The notes under the pieces: model-generated | The model's input: the letters and a program-made list of their open reading frames with translations, nothing else | The model's database searches: none | Told to the model about the DNA's origin: nothing | Source of the DNA: Corallococcus coralloides DSM 2259 | GTDB taxonomy: Bacteria; Myxococcota; Myxococcia; Myxococcales; Myxococcaceae | NCBI RefSeq assembly: GCF_000255295.1 | Contig: NC_017030.1 | Location: 7,042,328 to 7,106,327 of the forward strand | Direction: 5' to 3' | DNA length: 64,000 nucleotides | Shown here: positions 1 to 9,408 of the stretch, in pieces | Position numbering within the stretch: position 1 is the first letter of the stretch | Layout: each line of letters opens with the position of its first letter | Made by a program: the position numbers and the translations under genes

Positions 1-11
1 CGTGGAGCCCC

Positions 12-1604
12 ATGAGCGAGAATTCCGACAACCCCGAGACCCGCAACCCGCCGCCCCCGCCCGCGGCCGCCCGTCCCCCTCCGCCCCCCGAGGCGGACGA
101 CGACGGCGGTGACGACGAGGGCGACGAGGGCCCCGACGAGGGTGAGGCCTCCGCGGGTGGCGCTGCCCAGAACGGCGCCCCCGGAGCCCCCGGCCAGGGA
201 GGCCGCCGCCGTCGTCGTCGCCGCCGCCGCCGTGGCGCGCAGGTGCACTTCACCCCGGAGGGCCAGGCCTACCGCATGACGGCGGGCCCGGACGGCCAGC
301 AGGTGCAGGTCTTCCTGACGCCGCAGGAGCTGGAGCAGTACCGCCAGCGCCAGGCGCAGCAGCAACAGCAGCAGCCCCAGGGCGGCGGCCAGCCGCAGGG
401 CCAGGAGAACCGCCCGCAGGACGGCGGGCAGCCGCAGCCGCGGCATGAGCACCCGCGCCATCAGCAGCAGCAGCGCGGCGGACACGCCCAGGGCGCGCCG
501 CAGCAGAACCTGGCGCCCGTGGAGGGCGTGCTGGACACGGAGGCCAAGGGCCCCAACGCGTTCCTGCGTCAGGTGAAGCGCAACCTGCTGGCGTCCCCGG
601 ACGACCCGGAGCTGCCGAAGAACCTGGTGCAGAAGCTGCGCCTGCGGCAGGGCCAGTACCTCACCGCGTTCGCGCAGATGCGCGGCCACAAGGGCGTCAT
701 CCAGAAGGTGGACACGGTGGACGGCCGCCCGCTGGACGGCGCGCCCCGGCTGCCGCACTTCGCGGACCTCACCTCCGTGGACCCCACCGAGCGGCTGAAG
801 CTGGAGAACGGCCACAAGGAGATGGTCACGCGCGTGTTGGACCTCATCGCGCCCATCGGCAAGGGTCAGCGCGCGCTCATCGTCGCCCCGCCCAAGACGG
901 GCAAGACGATCATGCTCCAGCGCATCGCGCAGGCCATCATCCAGAACCACCCGGAGTGCCACGTCATGGTGGTGCTCATCGACGAGCGTCCGGAAGAAGT
1001 GACGGACATGCGCCGGAGCATCAAGGCGGAGGTCATCGCCTCCAGCTCCGACCGGCCCACGGGTGACCACCTCAAGGTCGCGGAGCTCGCGCTGGAGCGC
1101 GCCCGCCGGCTGGTGGAATCCGGCAAGGACGTGGTCATCCTCCTGGACTCCATCACCCGCCTGGCGCGCGCCTACAACAAGGAAGTGGACAGCTCCGGCC
1201 GCACCATGACGGGCGGTGTGGACAGCCGCGCCCTGGAGCGCCCCAAGCGCATCTTCGGCGCCGCGCGCGCCACGGAAGAGGCGGGCTCGCTCACCATCAT
1301 CGGCACGGCGCTCATCGACACCGGCAGCCGCATGGACGAGGTGATTTTCGAGGAGTTCAAGGGCACGGGTAACTCCGAGGTCACCCTGGACCGCCTGCTC
1401 GCGGAGAAGCGCGTCTTCCCGGCCATCAACATCGCCCAGTCCGGCACGCGCAAGGAGGAGAAGCTCTTCACCCTGCGCGAGTACGAGAAGGTGAAGAAGC
1501 TGCGGCAGATGCTCTTCTCCGTGAAGCCGGTGGAGGCCATGGAGGCGCTCGTCAAACGGCTCGGCCGGTACACCTACAACGACGAGTTCTTCGACGAGTT
1601 GTAG
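12..1604 (+). CDS. rho: Transcription termination factor Rho with long disordered N-terminus
   Basis: Hexameric RNA-dependent ATPase/translocase that terminates untranslated transcripts. The core (about residues 175-530) is canonical: an OB-like RNA-binding segment, Walker A APPKTGKT at residues 292-299, LIDERPEEVTDM after it, LLDSITRLARAYN, and the usual C-terminus ending NDEFFDEL. The first ~170 residues are unusual: Pro/Asp/Glu-rich, then ten consecutive Arg (65-74), then a Gln-rich stretch; I do not recognise the usual helical Rho N-domain. The ATG has GGAG four bases upstream. The frame stays open to the left edge of the window, so a start further upstream cannot be fully excluded. Function is certain; the exact start is less so. 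Confidence 0.95.
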   Translation: MSENSDNPETRNPPPPPAAARPPPPPEADDDGGDDEGDEGPDEGEASAGGAAQNGAPGAPGQGGRRRRRRRRRRGAQVHFTPEGQAYRMTAGPDGQQVQVFLTPQELEQYRQRQAQQQQQQPQGGGQPQGQENRPQDGGQPQPRHEHPRHQQQQRGGHAQGAPQQNLAPVEGVLDTEAKGPNAFLRQVKRNLLASPDDPELPKNLVQKLRLRQGQYLTAFAQMRGHKGVIQKVDTVDGRPLDGAPRLPHFADLTSVDPTERLKLENGHKEMVTRVLDLIAPIGKGQRALIVAPPKTGKTIMLQRIAQAIIQNHPECHVMVVLIDERPEEVTDMRRSIKAEVIASSSDRPTGDHLKVAELALERARRLVESGKDVVILLDSITRLARAYNKEVDSSGRTMTGGVDSRALERPKRIFGAARATEEAGSLTIIGTALIDTGSRMDEVIFEEFKGTGNSEVTLDRLLAEKRVFPAINIAQSGTRKEEKLFTLREYEKVKKLRQMLFSVKPVEAMEALVKRLGRYTYNDEFFDEL

Positions 1605-1662
1605 GCCCCGGCTGCCCGCGCGGGGGTGGTGTGGCGAGCCCTGGATTGCGTAAGGTGAGCGC

Positions 1663-1929
1663 ATGATTCAGGGCTCGGGCCGCTGCCACTACCACCCGGA
1701 CCGCGCGGGCCTGGGCGTCTGCGTGGAGTGCCGGCGCGTCATCTGCCGCGAGTGCACCACGCAGTTCGAGGGCATCAACCGCTGCGCCAGCTGCCTCGAC
1801 ACGCGCCGCAAGGCGCTGGAGGGGCCGCCGCCCCGGCGCGAGTGGAGCGTGGCGCACGTGGTGCTGGCGCTCGTGGGCGTCGTGCTCGTGTGGGGCGGCG
1901 TCCTGTTGGCGGCGCACGCGGTGGGCTAG
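1663..1929 (+). CDS. Small B-box-type zinc-finger membrane protein
   Basis: 88 residues. The first half has closely spaced Cys/His pairs (CHYHP, CVEC, CREC, CASC) like a B-box zinc finger. A basic linker follows, then one hydrophobic segment near the C-terminus (about residues 63-84), so the zinc finger probably faces the cytoplasm from a single membrane anchor. AAGGTGA before the ATG is a reasonable ribosome binding site. The next gene starts four bases after its stop, suggesting co-transcription with the DUF4129-MoxR-DUF58 genes. Cellular role unknown. Confidence 0.75.
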   Translation: MIQGSGRCHYHPDRAGLGVCVECRRVICRECTTQFEGINRCASCLDTRRKALEGPPPRREWSVAHVVLALVGVVLVWGGVLLAAHAVG

Positions 1930-1933
1930 CGCG

Positions 1934-3823
1934 ATGGCCGTCTCCGCATTGGAATTGCGCCCCCGGGGTCCGGTGGCCTTGATGGACGCGGCGCTGCGCC
2001 TGTGCGCGCGCGACGCGGGCGTGTGGGCGCTCACGCTGCCGGGTGGCGCGGCGGTGGTGGCCGCGCTGCTGCACCTGTTGGACGCCGTGGAGCATGGGCG
2101 CTCCCCCACCCTGCCCGCGCTGTACGTGACGCTCGCGTGGTTCCTGCGGGGCGTGGGCCAGGGCGCGGCGTGCCACTACGTGCAGGAGGTGCTGCTGGGC
2201 GCGAAGGCGGAGCCGTCCGTGCGCCAGTCCCTGCGCGCGGCGCTGGCGCGGCTGCCCAGCCTGTTCATTGCCGTAGCGTACCTGGCGTTCTTCAACGTGC
2301 TGACGCTGACGTTCTCGCTGGGCATCGCGCTGTTCCTCCTCTCCGCGCAGGGCGTGGGCTACGCCGTGACGATGCAGGGCCGGGGCAGCCCGCTGAAGCT
2401 GTACGCGGTGGGCTCGCGGCTGTTGGGCCCGTCGCGCGGGACGGCCACCGCGGTGCGCTGGCTGATGGGCGTGCAGGTGCTGGTGTTCCTCAACCTGCAC
2501 GTGGGGCTCAACTTCCTGCTGTACCTCGGGCGGCAGCTCGTGGGCATCGACCTGACGTTCGCGGAGCGGTTCGCGTCGTTGGACAACCCGCCGTGGCTCG
2601 TGTTCCTCGCCGCGACGACGTTCGCCCTCTTCGAGCCCCTGCGCGCGGCGACCGCCACGCTGCTGCTGGTGGACGGACGCGTGCGCCAGGAAGGCCTGGA
2701 CCTGCTGGCCGCCGTGCAGCAGCTCCCGGAGCGGAGCACGCAGCGAGGGGTGCTCGCATCGAAGGGCGTGGCCGCGGCCTTGATGCTGGTGACGGGCCTG
2801 CTCCTCGCGGCCCCCGCGCCGGTGGAAGCCGCGCCGGAGGCCGCCGCGCCCGTGGACCGCAAGGCGCTGCGCGCCCGGCTGGAGAAGGTCGCGACGGAGT
2901 GCGAGCTGCCCGAGCAGGTGGAGGGCACCTCGCTCCGGGACTTCGACGCGCTGAACGCGCGGGAGACGGTCAAGCTCGAGCGCTTCGTGCGCCACCTGGA
3001 GCAGCTGGCCTACGACGACGAGGACTGCGAGACGGCGGCGGCGGCGCTGGAGAACGGGCTCGCGCAGGTGACGGCCACGGCCGGGGCCCAGGCGCGCGCG
3101 GACGCCCGTGCGGCCACGGACCGGGCGCGGGCCATCCTCGCGCGGCCGGAGTTCCAGGAGCGCCCGGAGAAGGCCCCGGCCGAACCCAAGGAGGAAGAGG
3201 TCCCTCCGGAGTCGAGCTGGTGGCGCCGCTTCATCGACAAGCTGGGCGAGTGGCTCAGGGACTTCTTCAAGCGCAACAACCCAGAGCCCCGGTCGCGGGA
3301 GACGGCCCTCCCCGTGAGCGGCGGCGCGGCGGCGAATGTCCTCGTCGTGATGCTGGTCGCGCTGACGCTGGCGATGCTGGGGGTGGTGGTCGTGAGCGTC
3401 CTGCGGCGCAAGCGCGAGGGCTCTGGCCCGGCGCTGGAGGTGAGCACCATGGACGCCGCGGCGCTCGCGGGCAACCCGGACCACGCGCTGTCGCGTCCAC
3501 CGGAAGGCTGGGCGCACCTGGCCGACGCGCTGGCCGCGAAGGGGGAGTACCGCGAGGCGGTGCGCAACCTGTACCTCGCGCTCCTGTCGCGCCTGCACCG
3601 CGACGGCGCCATCCACTACGACGAGACGCTGTCCAACTGGGACTACCTGCGCGCGTTCCGGGGCCGCCCGGAGGTGAAGGCCCCGTTCCGCGAGCTGACG
3701 CGCCGCTTCGACTTCGCGTGGTACGGCAACGTGCCCGTGGGCGCCGACGGCTACACCGAGTTCCGCGCCATCACCGCCCCGCTGCTCGCCGCGCCGCCCG
3801 CGCAGGAGGCCGCCGGTGCGTGA
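1934..3823 (+). CDS. DUF4129 domain membrane protein
   Basis: 629 residues. The N-terminal ~300 residues contain several hydrophobic segments. A Glu/Arg-rich extracytoplasmic stretch follows, then a single transmembrane segment near residue 465 (VLVVMLVALTLAMLGVVVV), and a C-terminal cytoplasmic DUF4129 domain with NLYLALLSRLHRDGAI and RRFDFAWYGN. DUF4129 proteins typically sit in operons with MoxR ATPases and DUF58 proteins, as here, and are thought to take part in envelope-associated chaperone or assembly functions; the molecular role is unproven. It overlaps the next gene by 8 bp, which supports translational coupling. Confidence 0.85.
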   Translation: MAVSALELRPRGPVALMDAALRLCARDAGVWALTLPGGAAVVAALLHLLDAVEHGRSPTLPALYVTLAWFLRGVGQGAACHYVQEVLLGAKAEPSVRQSLRAALARLPSLFIAVAYLAFFNVLTLTFSLGIALFLLSAQGVGYAVTMQGRGSPLKLYAVGSRLLGPSRGTATAVRWLMGVQVLVFLNLHVGLNFLLYLGRQLVGIDLTFAERFASLDNPPWLVFLAATTFALFEPLRAATATLLLVDGRVRQEGLDLLAAVQQLPERSTQRGVLASKGVAAALMLVTGLLLAAPAPVEAAPEAAAPVDRKALRARLEKVATECELPEQVEGTSLRDFDALNARETVKLERFVRHLEQLAYDDEDCETAAAALENGLAQVTATAGAQARADARAATDRARAILARPEFQERPEKAPAEPKEEEVPPESSWWRRFIDKLGEWLRDFFKRNNPEPRSRETALPVSGGAAANVLVVMLVALTLAMLGVVVVSVLRRKREGSGPALEVSTMDAAALAGNPDHALSRPPEGWAHLADALAAKGEYREAVRNLYLALLSRLHRDGAIHYDETLSNWDYLRAFRGRPEVKAPFRELTRRFDFAWYGNVPVGADGYTEFRAITAPLLAAPPAQEAAGA

Positions 3824-5093
3824 CCGTTTCCCGCTGCTCGTGCTGGGAGCCCTGCTGCTCGCGGGCGTGCTCGGGACGTTCCTGGTGCGCGGCGCCCAGC
3901 GCGGCGGCTTCGCGGATCCGCTGTCCACCTTCCGCGCGGAGCCGGACGGCGCGCGAGCCCTGTATCTGCTCGCGCAGGAGAGCGGCCTGCCGGTGACGCG
4001 CAACATGGCGGACCTGCGCCTGCTCAAAGGCCATGAGGCGCTGGTGCTGCTCGCGGTGGAGGTCCAGGACTCGCACGAGGAGGATCCGGATCAGACGCGA
4101 CTCGCCTCGGACCCGGACGCGGGCGTGGATGACGAGGCGGCGCCGCACCAGGGCTTCAACGCCCTGCGGGCGCAGCAGCTGGACGACAAAGAGGTGGAGC
4201 GCGTGCTGTCCCATGTCCGCGCCGGCGCGTCGCTCGTGTACGTGCCCTGGGGCTCGCGGGAGAACGCGCTCCTGGATGAGCTGGGCGTGAAGCTGGACAA
4301 GGCGGACGTGACGCTGCCCATGCGCACGCTGGTGCCCTCGCTGCCCACGCCGTACACGCTGGGCGTGGAGCGCGTGGAGGCGAAGGTCCAGGCCTACCTC
4401 CGGCTGCCGGAGGGCGCCATCACGGTGCTGGAGGATGAGCGCCTGGGCTTCCCGGTGGCGGCGGTGATTCACGCGGGCCTGGGCCGGGTGCTGGTGGTGG
4501 GCGCCCCCGAGCTCGCGATGAACCCGGCGCTCGCGAGGGCGGACAACGCGCAGTTCTGGCTGAGCGCGCTGGAGGCCCTGGGCCCCGGTCCCTTCGCCTT
4601 CGACGAGTTCCACCACGGCTTCACCAACGAGCGCTCGCTCGTGGACTTCGCGCGCCGCTACGGCCTGCACTTCGCCGTCGCGCAGCTGCTCCTGGGCGTC
4701 GTGCTGTGGGCGGGCGCGCTGAAGCGCTTCGGCCGGCCGCTTCCTCCGCCAGAGTCCATGCGCGTGGGCGCCACGGACGCCCTCTTCGCCATGAGCCGCC
4801 TGTACCGCGAGGGCCAGCACCACGGCTTCGCCGCGGGGCTCATCTCGCGCGGACTCACGCAGCAGCTGGCGCCGCTCGCGGGCCTGCCTTCGCACTCCAC
4901 CGCCACCGCCGTCGCGGAAGGGCTGCGCACGCGCGGACGTCAGGACCTGGCGGACGGGCTGCTCGACGTGGCCCGCCAGTCCGAGACCGTCCATACGGAC
5001 GCCGACATTCAAGCCCTCGCCACTTCCGCCGCGCACGTGCGCGAGCGCATCCACCCCGCCGGCACCGGCCGGCCCCGCCCCGGAACCCCATGA
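3816..5093 (+). CDS. DUF4350 domain protein
   Basis: 425 residues, starting at GTG inside the end of the DUF4129 gene with AGGAGG eight bases upstream. It has an N-terminal membrane anchor (LLVLGALLLAGVLGTFLV), an extracytoplasmic domain, the family hallmark FDEFHHGF near residue 265, and a second transmembrane segment immediately after it, followed by a cytoplasmic helical tail. It is the third member of the operon ending in moxR and DUF58. Function is unknown; the combination recalls BatA-type aerotolerance or stress operons. The stop overlaps the MoxR ATG (ATGA). Confidence 0.8.
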   Translation: MRDRFPLLVLGALLLAGVLGTFLVRGAQRGGFADPLSTFRAEPDGARALYLLAQESGLPVTRNMADLRLLKGHEALVLLAVEVQDSHEEDPDQTRLASDPDAGVDDEAAPHQGFNALRAQQLDDKEVERVLSHVRAGASLVYVPWGSRENALLDELGVKLDKADVTLPMRTLVPSLPTPYTLGVERVEAKVQAYLRLPEGAITVLEDERLGFPVAAVIHAGLGRVLVVGAPELAMNPALARADNAQFWLSALEALGPGPFAFDEFHHGFTNERSLVDFARRYGLHFAVAQLLLGVVLWAGALKRFGRPLPPPESMRVGATDALFAMSRLYREGQHHGFAAGLISRGLTQQLAPLAGLPSHSTATAVAEGLRTRGRQDLADGLLDVARQSETVHTDADIQALATSAAHVRERIHPAGTGRPRPGTP

Positions 5094-6088
5094 ACGCGCC
5101 CTTCTCCCCTCCTCCCTTCCCGGACACCGGCAACGCCGTGCGGTCCGCGAACGCCATCCGCGAGGGCGTCCTCGCGGAGGTGCGCAAGGCCGTGGTCGGG
5201 CAGGACGAACCGCTGGAGCTGATGCTCTGCGGGCTCGTGGCCGGCGGACACATCCTGCTGGAGGGCGTGCCCGGCGTGGCCAAGACGCTGATGGCCAAGG
5301 CGCTGTCGCGCAGCGTGGGCGCGGACTTCAAGCGCATCCAGTTCACGCCGGACCTGATGCCCGCGGACATCCTGGGCACCAGCGTCTTCGACCTGAAGTC
5401 GCAGGCCTTCGTGCTCGCGCGAGGCCCCATCTTCACGGACCTGCTGCTGGCGGACGAAATCAACCGCGCCCCGGCGAAGACGCAGTCCGCGCTGTTGGAG
5501 GCCATGCAGGAGCGCGCCGTGTCGCTCGAAGGCCGCAACCTCCAGCTGTCGCCCATGTTCACGGTGTTCGCCACGCAGAACCCGGTGGAGTCGGAAGGCA
5601 CGTACCCGCTCCCCGAGGCGCAGCTGGACCGCTTCCTCCTGAAGATCGACGTGGGCTACCCCGCGCCGGAGGAGGAGGACGCCATCCTCGAATCCGTGCA
5701 CCGGGGCTTCGATTCAGGCGACCTGGCGCGCGCGGGCGTGAACGCGGCGGTGACGAAGGACGACCTGCTCCAGACGCGCGCGGCGCTCAACACGGTGAAC
5801 GTGGAGCCGCCGGTCCTGGGCTACATCCGCAAGCTGGTGGCCGCGACGCGCGGGTCGCCCAACATCCGTCTGGGCGCGGGGCCGCGCGCGGGCGTGCACC
5901 TGCTGCTCGCGTCGAAGGCGCTGGCGGCGCTCAGGGGCCGCGACTTCGTGACTCCGGACGACGTGCGCTTCCTGGTGGGCCCGGTGCTGCGCCACCGCCT
6001 GCTCCTGTCGCCGGACGCGGAGCTGGACGGGGCCACGTCCGCGGACGTGCTGCGCGAGGTGGTCCAGGGCGTCGAGGTCCCCCGGTGA
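5090..6088 (+). CDS. MoxR-family AAA+ ATPase
   Basis: 332 residues, taking the ATG that overlaps the previous stop (ATGA). Walker A GVPGVAKT lies at residues 59-66 and Walker B ends in DEIN near 121-124. The sensor region FATQNPVESEGTYPLPEAQ is typical of MoxR proteins, which act as chaperone-like ATPases assembling complexes with von Willebrand A partners. The downstream DUF58 protein is the expected partner and overlaps it by four bases (GTGA). An upstream in-frame extension exists but would lie inside the DUF4350 gene, so the ATG at 5090 is preferred. Confidence 0.92.
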   Translation: MNAPFSPPPFPDTGNAVRSANAIREGVLAEVRKAVVGQDEPLELMLCGLVAGGHILLEGVPGVAKTLMAKALSRSVGADFKRIQFTPDLMPADILGTSVFDLKSQAFVLARGPIFTDLLLADEINRAPAKTQSALLEAMQERAVSLEGRNLQLSPMFTVFATQNPVESEGTYPLPEAQLDRFLLKIDVGYPAPEEEDAILESVHRGFDSGDLARAGVNAAVTKDDLLQTRAALNTVNVEPPVLGYIRKLVAATRGSPNIRLGAGPRAGVHLLLASKALAALRGRDFVTPDDVRFLVGPVLRHRLLLSPDAELDGATSADVLREVVQGVEVPR

Positions 6089-7392
6089 TTCCCTCCGAGC
6101 GCCTGTGGGGGCTGCTTGCCCTGCTCGCGCTGCCCATGGCGCTGGCGGGCTTCTTCCCGGGCCTGGGCGGCGCGGTGCTGGCGCTGGACGCGCTGGCCGT
6201 GGCGCTGGCCGCGTTCGACTTCCTCCAGGCCCGCCGCGTGCGGCTGGAGGTGGAGCGCAAGCTGCCGGAGCGCCTCAACGTGGGCGTGGCCAATCGCGTC
6301 GAGCTGCGGCTGGTGCACCGGGGCGGAGGCACGGTGGAGGTGCGCGTGAAGGACGACGCGCCGCCGTCGTTCACCACGGAGCCCTCGGAGGCCACGCTGC
6401 GCCTCACGCCGGACAGCCAGACGCAGTGGGTGTACCGGGCCACGCCCGCGAAGCGCGGCAAGTTCAGCTTCGGCGCCGTGCACGTGCGCGTGCGCGGTCC
6501 GCTGGGGCTCATGTCGCACGAGCGCACCTTCCCGGCTGAACGCTCGGTGTCGGTGTACCCGGACCTGCGAGGAGCCCGGCGGCTGCTCTTGTCCGGCGCG
6601 GCGCTGGACCTGGTGAACCTGGGCCTGCGGCAGCTGCGGCGCGACGGCCAGGGCAGTGAGTTCGCGCGCCTGCGCGACTACGCCCAGGGCGACAGCGTGC
6701 GCGACGTGGACTGGAAGGCCACCGCGCGCCGGGGCAGGCCGGTGACGCGGGTGCTGGAGTCGGAGCGCTCGCAGGCGCTGATCATCTGCGTGGACGCGGG
6801 GCGCTCCATGGCGGCCCAGGTGGACGGCCTCACCAAGCTGGATCACGCGGTGAACGCGGCGCTGTTCCTCGCCTTCGTGGCCATCCGCAACGGGGACCGC
6901 GTGGGCCTGGCGCTCTTCGCGGACGGAGTGAAGGCCTACCTGCCGCCCGCAGCGGGCCGGGGCCAGTACCGCAAGCTGGTGGACACGCTCTACTCCGCGA
7001 CGCCCAGCCTCACCTACGTGGACTACCTGGCGCTCTTCAAGGAGCTGAACGTGCGCCTCAACCGGCGCAGCCTGTTGTGCGTCTTCACGGACTTCCTGGA
7101 CGAGGAGCAGGCCGGAACGTTGGTGGCCCCGCTGCACCGGCTGGCCCGCCGCCACGTCCCGCTCTGCCTGTCCGTGAAGGACACGGCGTTGCAGAAGCTG
7201 CTGCGCACGCCGCCGTCAGGACCGGAGGAAGCCTTCCAGCACGCGGTGGCGTCGGAGCTGCTCACGGACCGCGAAGTACTCAAGGCCCGTGTGAGCAGGG
7301 GCGGAGTGCAGATGCTGGACGTCGCACCGGATGAACTGAGCCTCGCGGCGGTGAATCGGTATCTCGACATCAAGGCGCGCGGCGTCCTCTAG
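6085..7392 (+). CDS. DUF58 domain protein, MoxR partner
   Basis: 435 residues, GTG start overlapping the MoxR stop. Two hydrophobic segments at the N-terminus (about residues 5-45) are followed by a beta-rich domain. The DUF58 signature FARLRDYAQGDSVRDVDWKA lies near residue 190, and a von Willebrand A-like fold follows (IICVDAGRSM with an Asp-x-x-Arg-Ser metal site variant). MoxR/DUF58 pairs are widespread and likely cooperate in assembling or activating envelope or cofactor-bearing complexes. It is the last gene of the operon. Confidence 0.88.
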   Translation: MIPSERLWGLLALLALPMALAGFFPGLGGAVLALDALAVALAAFDFLQARRVRLEVERKLPERLNVGVANRVELRLVHRGGGTVEVRVKDDAPPSFTTEPSEATLRLTPDSQTQWVYRATPAKRGKFSFGAVHVRVRGPLGLMSHERTFPAERSVSVYPDLRGARRLLLSGAALDLVNLGLRQLRRDGQGSEFARLRDYAQGDSVRDVDWKATARRGRPVTRVLESERSQALIICVDAGRSMAAQVDGLTKLDHAVNAALFLAFVAIRNGDRVGLALFADGVKAYLPPAAGRGQYRKLVDTLYSATPSLTYVDYLALFKELNVRLNRRSLLCVFTDFLDEEQAGTLVAPLHRLARRHVPLCLSVKDTALQKLLRTPPSGPEEAFQHAVASELLTDREVLKARVSRGGVQMLDVAPDELSLAAVNRYLDIKARGVL

Positions 7393-7400
7393 GGGGCCAC

Positions 7401-7931
7401 ATGATCCAGGCGGCATTCCAGACGGCGGACTTCACGGCGGAGTCCGTCGAGGACAATGACACGCACGTCCTGCAACCGCTCCTCGACCGCTGCGAGGACT
7501 ACCACCAGATCGCCTACGGCCGTCCCGCGCTCCCGGATCAGGCCCGGAACATCCCCCGCGAAAGGCCCCCCACGCTCGCCCCCGGCCAGGGCCACCTCTT
7601 CGCGCTCCGCGACGCGCAAGGCGGCCTCGCGGGGATGCTCGAAGCCCTGCGCGACTTCCCGGCGCCGGAGGAGTGGTACATCGGCCTGCTGCTCCTCGCG
7701 CCAGAGGCCCGAGGCCACGGCCGGGGCGAGGCCGTGCTGAACGCATACGAAGGCTACGTGCGCGCGAACGGTGGCCGGTTGCTGCGCGTGGCGGTGGTGG
7801 AGCACAACGAGGTCGCGCGCCGCTTCTGGACGCGCGTGGGTTTCCAGCCGGAGCAATGGGTGGGCCCCATCGAGCAGGGCCTCCGCTGGAACCGGGTCCT
7901 GAAGATGACCAAGACCCTCAGCCCGGCCTAG
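7401..7931 (+). CDS. GNAT family N-acetyltransferase
   Basis: 176 residues with a GNAT fold. A central strand region LLLLAPEARGHGRGEAVL holds the acetyl-CoA pyrophosphate loop (ARGHGRGEA), and VVEHNEVARRFWTRVGF is the usual C-terminal motif B. The substrate cannot be told from sequence. It starts at ATG nine bases after the DUF58 gene and ends in a 4-bp tail-to-tail overlap with the pyrophosphatase gene. Confidence 0.85.
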   Translation: MIQAAFQTADFTAESVEDNDTHVLQPLLDRCEDYHQIAYGRPALPDQARNIPRERPPTLAPGQGHLFALRDAQGGLAGMLEALRDFPAPEEWYIGLLLLAPEARGHGRGEAVLNAYEGYVRANGGRLLRVAVVEHNEVARRFWTRVGFQPEQWVGPIEQGLRWNRVLKMTKTLSPA

Positions 7932-8365
7932 GGCCCTTCGCGCAGCCAGCCCACGAAGCGCGTGTCAGGCACGTCACCACGCACGCGGTGCAGGCCCCGC
8001 TTGAACAGGGCGTAGACGCGGAAGAAGCGCTCCAGGCCCGCGCGTTCCGAGGACGTCATTGGATGCGTCCCGCACACCACCTTCGGGTCGCCCTTCCCCG
8101 CGTCGATGAAGCCCAGCACGGCCACCACCGGCACGCGCACGCGCTGCCCCTGCGACAGCCGAGGCCCCAGCACCACCGCGTCCAGCGGGTCCCCGTCATC
8201 CGACAGCAGGCCCGGAATGGAGCCGTAGTTGTACGGGCACGGCAGCGGCGACACGAAGTCCACGGAGCCATCCGCGCGCCGCTTCACCATGGAGAAGCGC
8301 GGGCACTCAATCAGCACCTCCGGCTCGAGCGGCAGCGGAGGCACGGCCAGGTCCGGCCCGCTCAT
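7928..8365 (-). CDS. ppa: Inorganic pyrophosphatase, family I, short
   Basis: Hydrolyses pyrophosphate to two phosphates. The family signature is present: YNYGSIPG then DDGDPLDAVV, with the three metal-binding Asp, followed by FIDAGKGDPKVV carrying the other Asp/Lys residues. At 145 residues it is shorter than typical bacterial enzymes (about 175), with the C-terminal region condensed. I chose the ATG at 8365 because it overlaps the SpoIIM-like stop (ATGA); a longer frame upstream only reads through that gene in another frame. It is translationally coupled to the upstream membrane protein gene. Confidence 0.88.
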   Translation of the reverse strand: MSGPDLAVPPLPLEPEVLIECPRFSMVKRRADGSVDFVSPLPCPYNYGSIPGLLSDDGDPLDAVVLGPRLSQGQRVRVPVVAVLGFIDAGKGDPKVVCGTHPMTSSERAGLERFFRVYALFKRGLHRVRGDVPDTRFVGWLREGP

Positions 8366-9375
8366 CCCGCCAGCTCCGCCGCCGCACGCGCATCCTTGCG
8401 CCGGCCACGCATCCAGTCCGACAGCAGGTACGCGTAGACGCCCGTCCCCACCGTGAGCGCGAAGCCAACCTTGAAGGCCACCGACAGCTTCGGCGGATGG
8501 ATCTGCGACACGGTGCCTTCGATGAAGCCCGCCAGCACGAACAGCACCAGCGTGCCGAACAGCATCTTCACCGCCGTCACCGCCTCCTTGCGCAGCGCCT
8601 GCCCGCGAGACAACCCGCCCGGCGCCACCATGCCCCGCGCGATGACCAACCCCGCCGCGCCCGCGATGCAGATGGCCGAAATCTCCGGGATGCCATGCGG
8701 GAGGATCCACGCCCAGAACCACCCCGCCATCCCCTTCGCCGCGTACACCTGGGCGAGCGCCCCCAGGAACAGGCCGTTGACGAACAGCATCACCGCCGTG
8801 CCCAGCCCCAGCGTGACGCCCAGCGCGAACGCCAGGAACGCCACCTGGATGTTGTGCGTGAAGAGGAACGTCGTGAACTGGGCCTGCTCCTCCACCGACA
8901 TGCCCTTGCCCGCGGCCTCGTCCGCGGCGCGCTTCACGGGGTCCAGGCTCACGTGCTGATCGGGCACCAGGTAGTGCGCGGCATCCGGATCCACCACCAT
9001 GCCCACGTAGCCGAAGCCCGCGCCCGCCAGGAACAGCAGCACGGATGCCACGTACATGCGCCACTCGTGGTGCAGGAGCGCCGGGAAGCCGCGCGCCACG
9101 AAGGCCCACACGTCCGCGAACCGGGGCCGGCTGCCCGGGTACGTCAGCGCGTACGCGCGGCCCACCAGGTCATTGAGATACGCGCTCACGTCCGCGGATC
9201 CGCTGCGCGCGCGCACCCACAACAGGTCGCTGGAGACGGCGCGGTACAGCTTCCCCAACGAGCGGGCCTCGTCCAGGCTCAGCTTGCGCAGCCCCTCGCC
9301 CTCGGACTTGTCCAGCAGCGACTCCAGTTGCTGCCAGCGTGGACGCCGCGTCTCGATGAACTCCGCCATCTCCAT
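8362..9375 (-). CDS. Stage II sporulation protein M family membrane protein
   Basis: 337 residues. A cytoplasmic N-terminal helical part (about 100 residues) is followed by several transmembrane segments, including LFTHNIQVAFLAFALGVTLG and WILPHGIPEISAICIAGAAG, the two conserved SpoIIM motifs. In Firmicutes SpoIIM helps septal peptidoglycan hydrolysis; homologues in other bacteria are often unlinked to sporulation and sit beside MoxR/DUF58 genes, as here. An alternative ATG lies two codons downstream (9369). Confidence 0.85.
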   Translation of the reverse strand: MEMAEFIETRRPRWQQLESLLDKSEGEGLRKLSLDEARSLGKLYRAVSSDLLWVRARSGSADVSAYLNDLVGRAYALTYPGSRPRFADVWAFVARGFPALLHHEWRMYVASVLLFLAGAGFGYVGMVVDPDAAHYLVPDQHVSLDPVKRAADEAAGKGMSVEEQAQFTTFLFTHNIQVAFLAFALGVTLGLGTAVMLFVNGLFLGALAQVYAAKGMAGWFWAWILPHGIPEISAICIAGAAGLVIARGMVAPGGLSRGQALRKEAVTAVKMLFGTLVLFVLAGFIEGTVSQIHPPKLSVAFKVGFALTVGTGVYAYLLSDWMRGRRKDARAAAELAG

Positions 9376-9408
9376 GGGCTCACTCTAGCCGAGCCCCAGA
9401 AACGGCGA

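Noticed and set aside
1775-4027. Very long open frame on the minus strand
   Set aside because: Lies antisense to the DUF4129 and DUF4350 genes; Arg/His/Gly/Ala-rich composition without domains is typical of shadow frames at this GC content.
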